Below, in pieces: positions 5,661 to 8,509 of a stretch of DNA of 8,509 nucleotides. Each line of letters opens with the position of its first letter. Position 1 is the stretch's first letter. Made by a program: the position numbers and the translations under genes. The notes under the pieces are model-generated. The model saw only the letters and a list, made by a program, of their open reading frames with translations, did not search any database and was not told where the DNA came from. This DNA is from Campylobacteraceae bacterium (lineage in GTDB: Bacteria > Campylobacterota > Campylobacteria > Campylobacterales > Sulfurovaceae), in the NCBI GenBank assembly GCA_027063325.1, contig JAMOSA010000228.1, forward strand, positions 1-8,509, in the 5' to 3' direction.

Positions 5661-6932
5661 ATGGTTTTTATTGAAGATATAGTAGCAGATGAAGTTTTAG
5701 ACAGTAGAGGCAATCCTACTGTAAGAGCTACTGTTACACTAAGTGACGGTAGTGTAGCTAGTGCAATTGTACCAAGTGGAGCAAGTACAGGAAAAAGAGA
5801 AGCTTTGGAGCTTAGAGACGCAGACAAAGATCGCTTTGGTGGCAAGGGTGTATTAAAGGCTGTTGAGAATATAAATGGACCAATTGCAGATGAGTTGGTA
5901 GGATATAGTCCATATAACCAGGCAGATATAGATTATATGATGAAAAAGTTAGATGGTACAAACAATTATGCATCTTTGGGTGCAAATGCTGTACTTGGTG
6001 TATCTATGGCAGTAGCCAGAGCAGCTGCAAACAGCCTAAAAATGCCTTTATATAGATATTTAGGTGGTGCAAATGCTGTTGTAATGCCAACACCTATGCT
6101 AAATATTATCAATGGCGGTGAACATGCAAATAACTCTGTTGATTTTCAAGAGTATATGATTATGCCAGTAGGATTTGATAGATTTAGCGAAGGTCTAAGA
6201 GCTAGTGCAGAGGTGTATCACACACTCAAAAAGATAATTGATGGTATGGGAGAGAGTACAGCAGTAGGTGATGAGGGTGGTTTTGCTCCAAACCTAAAAT
6301 CAAATGAAGAACCTATTGAAGTAATAATGGAAGCAATAAAAAAAGCTGGATATAAAGCTGGTGAAGAGATAGCAATTGCCCTTGATGTAGCTGCTAGTGA
6401 ACTTGTAAATGATGAGGGTAAATATGTACTAAAATCAGAAGATAGAGTACTAAGCAGCAGTGAACTTATAGACTATTATGAAAATCTGATAGACAAATAC
6501 CCTATAGTATCACTTGAAGATGGATTGAGTGAAGATGACTGGAGTGGATGGAGTGAGCTTACAGAAAAACTTAGCTCAAAAGTACAACTTGTAGGCGATG
6601 ATCTATTTGTAACAAATGTAAATATCCTCTCTGAGGGTATCTCAAAAGGAATTGCAAACTCAATACTAATCAAACCAAATCAAATTGGAACAGTAAGTGA
6701 GACTATGCAAACAGTCAGACTTGCCCAAAGAAATGGATATACATGCGTAATGAGCCACAGATCTGGTGAGAGTGAAGATACTTTTATAGCAGATTTTGCA
6801 GTAGCACTCAATACAGGACAGATCAAAACTGGTTCAACTGCAAGAAGTGATAGAATTGCAAAATACAATAGGCTTTTGGCTATTGAAAGAGAGTTGGGAC
6901 AATTTGAATACTTAGGCAGTGAACTATTTTAA
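5661..6932 (+). CDS. eno: Enolase (phosphopyruvate hydratase)
   Basis: Interconverts 2-phosphoglycerate and phosphoenolpyruvate with Mg2+; in many Campylobacterota it runs mainly in the gluconeogenic direction (general knowledge). I chose the ATG at 5661, giving 423 residues starting MVFIEDI; the GTG one codon earlier (5658) lies only 2 nt from the AAGGA (5651-5655), while the ATG has 5 nt spacing and matches family N-termini. Catalytic and metal residues are all visible: loop SGASTG (39-44), His155, Glu164, Glu205 in GDEGGFAP, metal ligands Asp242, Glu286 and Asp313, Lys338 in the signature ILIKPNQIGT (335-344), His366-Arg367-Ser368 and Lys389. No truncation. Weak -10-like strings (TAAAAT 5610-5615) lie upstream, and no terminator follows recA, so some readthrough from recA is likely. 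The next gene begins 3 bp after its stop. Confidence 0.98.
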   Translation: MVFIEDIVADEVLDSRGNPTVRATVTLSDGSVASAIVPSGASTGKREALELRDADKDRFGGKGVLKAVENINGPIADELVGYSPYNQADIDYMMKKLDGTNNYASLGANAVLGVSMAVARAAANSLKMPLYRYLGGANAVVMPTPMLNIINGGEHANNSVDFQEYMIMPVGFDRFSEGLRASAEVYHTLKKIIDGMGESTAVGDEGGFAPNLKSNEEPIEVIMEAIKKAGYKAGEEIAIALDVAASELVNDEGKYVLKSEDRVLSSSELIDYYENLIDKYPIVSLEDGLSEDDWSGWSELTEKLSSKVQLVGDDLFVTNVNILSEGISKGIANSILIKPNQIGTVSETMQTVRLAQRNGYTCVMSHRSGESEDTFIADFAVALNTGQIKTGSTARSDRIAKYNRLLAIERELGQFEYLGSELF

Positions 6933-6935
6933 TAT

Positions 6936-7208
6936 ATGCAAGATAAAAATAGTAATTTGGATATAGAGAGTGTAAAGACTACAGACTGGTTTGATTTCTC
7001 TATCAAAGGATTGATAGCAATAATTATTGCCATCATTCTCTTTGGTGGATATATCAGCTCTATTTTATATGGAGAAAACTCTCTACTGGTACTACAAAAA
7101 CTCCAAGCAGAAGAGAAATCTTTAAAAGATGAAATGCAAAGATTAAAAGAGGCTAACCAAAAACTGCAAAAAGAGTATTTTGAACTACTTCAACTTACAG
7201 GTGATTAA
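6936..7208 (+). CDS. FtsB/DivIC-like small membrane coiled-coil protein
   Basis: A 90-residue bitopic protein: about 22 cytoplasmic residues, one hydrophobic membrane span (about 23-45, rich in Ile/Leu), then a periplasmic coiled coil of about 50-86 with heptad-like Leu/Lys/Glu pattern (LQKLQAEEKSLKDEM, then QRLKEANQKLQKEYFEL). The LYGENS turn right after the span followed by the coiled coil is the typical FtsB/DivIC (septum formation initiator) arrangement; those proteins link FtsL and FtsQ in the divisome. The gene starts 3 bp after eno and has no Shine-Dalgarno sequence, so it probably depends on translation of eno. A similar small gene follows eno in Campylobacter jejuni, as I recall (Cj1671c). 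Family membership is likely; the precise divisome role is inferred. Confidence 0.8.
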   Translation: MQDKNSNLDIESVKTTDWFDFSIKGLIAIIIAIILFGGYISSILYGENSLLVLQKLQAEEKSLKDEMQRLKEANQKLQKEYFELLQLTGD

Positions 7209-7237
7209 ACAGATATTCAAGCATTCATAACAACACT

Positions 7238-7243
7238 TATGAT
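7238..7243 (+). promoter_or_regulatory. Weak candidate -10 element before the glycosyltransferase gene
   Basis: TATGAT (one mismatch to TATAAT) lies in the 88-bp gap between the FtsB-like gene and the glycosyltransferase gene. TTCAAG 16 bp upstream is a poor -35. No terminator is visible in the gap, so the downstream gene may also be reached from recA/eno transcription. Confidence 0.25.
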
Positions 7244-7255
7244 AGGCTAACACCA

Positions 7256-7288
7256 ATGAAAATACTCTACAAACAATCACAAAGGTAA
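7256..7288 (+). CDS. Possible 10-codon leader peptide ORF
   Basis: ATG at 7256 opens a frame of ten codons (MKILYKQSQR) ending in TAA at 7286-7288, 8 nt before the glycosyltransferase ATG at 7297. AGG 9 nt upstream could serve as ribosome site. The ribosome site of the next gene (AAAGG, 7281-7285) lies inside its last codons, so it could couple translation. Short ORFs like this are common by chance. Confidence 0.15.
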   Translation: MKILYKQSQR

Positions 7289-7296
7289 CAAAAAAG

Positions 7297-8509
7297 ATGA
7301 ACAATAATAGAGAGATTTATAACTATTTATATAATAAGTATCTCTCAAATATTGATCAAATCATCCAAAAGTTAAAACTCCACTGTAACCATAAAATAAA
7401 ATGGTACAGCCATATTATATGTATAGCAAACAGAAACAGAATTAAAAAACTTGAATTTAGAAGAGAAGTATTAAGTAAAAAATTCAAAAGAGTTCCTGAT
7501 GAATTTATAGATAATTTCAATTCCCTTAGATATATACTTGCTAACAAAGATGTTGATGGAGCAATAAAAAGAGGAAGATTTGAGTACCCTTTGGAGCATT
7601 TTATACTAAGAGGCTTTGATGAAGTATTAAAAGGTGAGAGAGTAATAGGTTCTGCTTTTCCATATTTTGATGCAAAAGAGTACCAAAAACAGTTTATAAC
7701 AAATATGGATGACAATAAAGAGATCAAAACAAATCCATATATACACTATCTAAAGCATGGATATATCAAGCATCTCAATGAAGATATAAGATTAGAGGGT
7801 AGGTATCCATTTAGATGGAACAGACAGTTACAAAAAAATATTGAATCAAAATTTGATGAAGAGTCATATATAGAGGCAAATCCTGATGTAGCCAAAGCTA
7901 TACAAAAAGGTCAATTTAGCAGTGGCTGGGATCACTTTATTAGATATGGATACAAAGAGGTTAGAAGAGGTGATAGAACAATTCATCCAAAAATTCCTCT
8001 AATAAACGAGAGTGACTATATTCTTTGTTACAGAGATATACATAATGCTCTTAAAAAAGGGAAAATCCTCTCACCATACAAACACTTTCTGTTAAATGGA
8101 GTAAAAGAGATACTTGATGGCTCAAGAAGCTATCCACGAGTTTATGCCCCTATTCCAAGATTAACTGCAGAGGTAAAGAGAAAAATATCAAAATTCAAAA
8201 AAAAGCCTCTTATTTCAATAGTAATGCCTGTATATAATGTAGAACCAAAACTATTAAATGCAGCTATTGAATCTTTGAATATGCAGTGGTATCACAGATG
8301 GGAGCTGTGTATGGCTGATGATGCCAGTACCAATCCAAAAACAGTTGAACTATTAGATGAGATACAAAAGAGTAAAAATCCAAAGATAAAAATAGTAAGA
8401 CTCAAAAAGGGCAAACATATCTCTGGTGCTTCAAATGAAGCTTTAAAGTTGGCAAAAGGGAGTTATGTAGCTTTGATGGATCATGATGATGAGTTGAGTC
8501 CAAATGCTT
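7297..8509 (+). CDS. Repeat-bearing family 2 glycosyltransferase (3' end outside window)
   Basis: The first 404 codons are present and remain open at the window edge. Residues 1-65 are basic and without motif. Residues 70-278 hold four degenerate repeats of about 45 residues, each beginning with an acidic/aromatic Phe-Asp-x-x-x-Tyr-type start (or Ile/Val variant), a middle like NPDVAKAI in the best copy (195-202), and ending in His-[Phe/Tyr]-[Ile/Leu]-x-x-Gly-x-x-[Lys/Glu] and Arg; the anchor histidines are H101, H150, H213 and H263. A GT-A domain starts at about 303: PLISIVMPVYNV (304-315), the nucleotide-binding ADDAST (340-345), HISGASNEAL (374-383) and the metal-binding DHDD at 395-398. 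These are close to rhamnosyl/O-antigen type GT2 enzymes, so it probably adds sugars to a cell-surface polysaccharide. Donor and acceptor are unknown. The only plausible start is ATG 7297; AAAGG lies 11 nt upstream. The N-terminal part is more AT-rich than eno. Confidence 0.85.
   Translation, partial: MNNNREIYNYLYNKYLSNIDQIIQKLKLHCNHKIKWYSHIICIANRNRIKKLEFRREVLSKKFKRVPDEFIDNFNSLRYILANKDVDGAIKRGRFEYPLEHFILRGFDEVLKGERVIGSAFPYFDAKEYQKQFITNMDDNKEIKTNPYIHYLKHGYIKHLNEDIRLEGRYPFRWNRQLQKNIESKFDEESYIEANPDVAKAIQKGQFSSGWDHFIRYGYKEVRRGDRTIHPKIPLINESDYILCYRDIHNALKKGKILSPYKHFLLNGVKEILDGSRSYPRVYAPIPRLTAEVKRKISKFKKKPLISIVMPVYNVEPKLLNAAIESLNMQWYHRWELCMADDASTNPKTVELLDEIQKSKNPKIKIVRLKKGKHISGASNEALKLAKGSYVALMDHDDELSPNA

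Noticed and set aside
7356..7727. A 123-codon open frame on the minus strand
   Set aside because: It lies opposite the glycosyltransferase gene, whose plus-strand frame carries recognisable repeats and a GT2 domain. The minus frame has no motif and a composition expected from the antisense of an AT-rich gene.

Overview
The window looks like chromosome of a Campylobacterota (formerly epsilonproteobacteria) member. It is AT-rich, with heavy use of AGA and ATA codons. The nudH/rppH - lysC - (hobA) order matches what I recall from Helicobacter pylori (HP1228-HP1230), and recA - eno - small FtsB/DivIC-like gene matches the Campylobacter jejuni recA-eno neighbourhood. Menaquinone synthesis is represented by mqnD of the futalosine route. 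I cannot fix the genus; a free-living Sulfurimonas/Sulfurovum-type organism would fit.

Layout. Positions 1-1723 hold a tightly packed minus-strand operon read rppH -> lysC -> hobA (only the first 12 codons of hobA are inside the window). A 131-bp divergent gap separates it from hemW on the plus strand (1855-2907). hemW converges on a second minus-strand operon, mqnD -> lipoprotein gene (4374-3005), possibly followed by a 26-codon ORF (3027-2947). A 164-bp divergent promoter region then leads to the plus-strand series recA (4539-5591), eno (5661-6932) and an FtsB/DivIC-like membrane protein gene (6936-7208). The right edge is a family-2 glycosyltransferase gene (7297 to beyond 8509), whose first 300 residues carry four degenerate repeats.

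Most of the window is core housekeeping: mRNA 5'-end processing (RppH), the first step of the aspartate family pathway (LysC), control of replication initiation (HobA), heme delivery (HemW), menaquinone synthesis (MqnD), recombination (RecA), glycolysis/gluconeogenesis (Eno) and probably cell division (FtsB-like). The glycosyltransferase looks like the edge of an accessory surface-polysaccharide region, lying where I would expect the AMIN-domain gene in Campylobacter.

The most interesting signal I found is inside lysC. A perfect AGGAGG lies 8 nt before in-frame Met246, and Met246 aligns with the internal start of the separate aspartokinase beta subunit in Corynebacterium glutamicum. This suggests an alpha2beta2 aspartokinase made from one gene. 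I found no obviously novel defence system, CRISPR array, tRNA, rRNA or insertion sequence, and no gene-free stretch over 300 bases.
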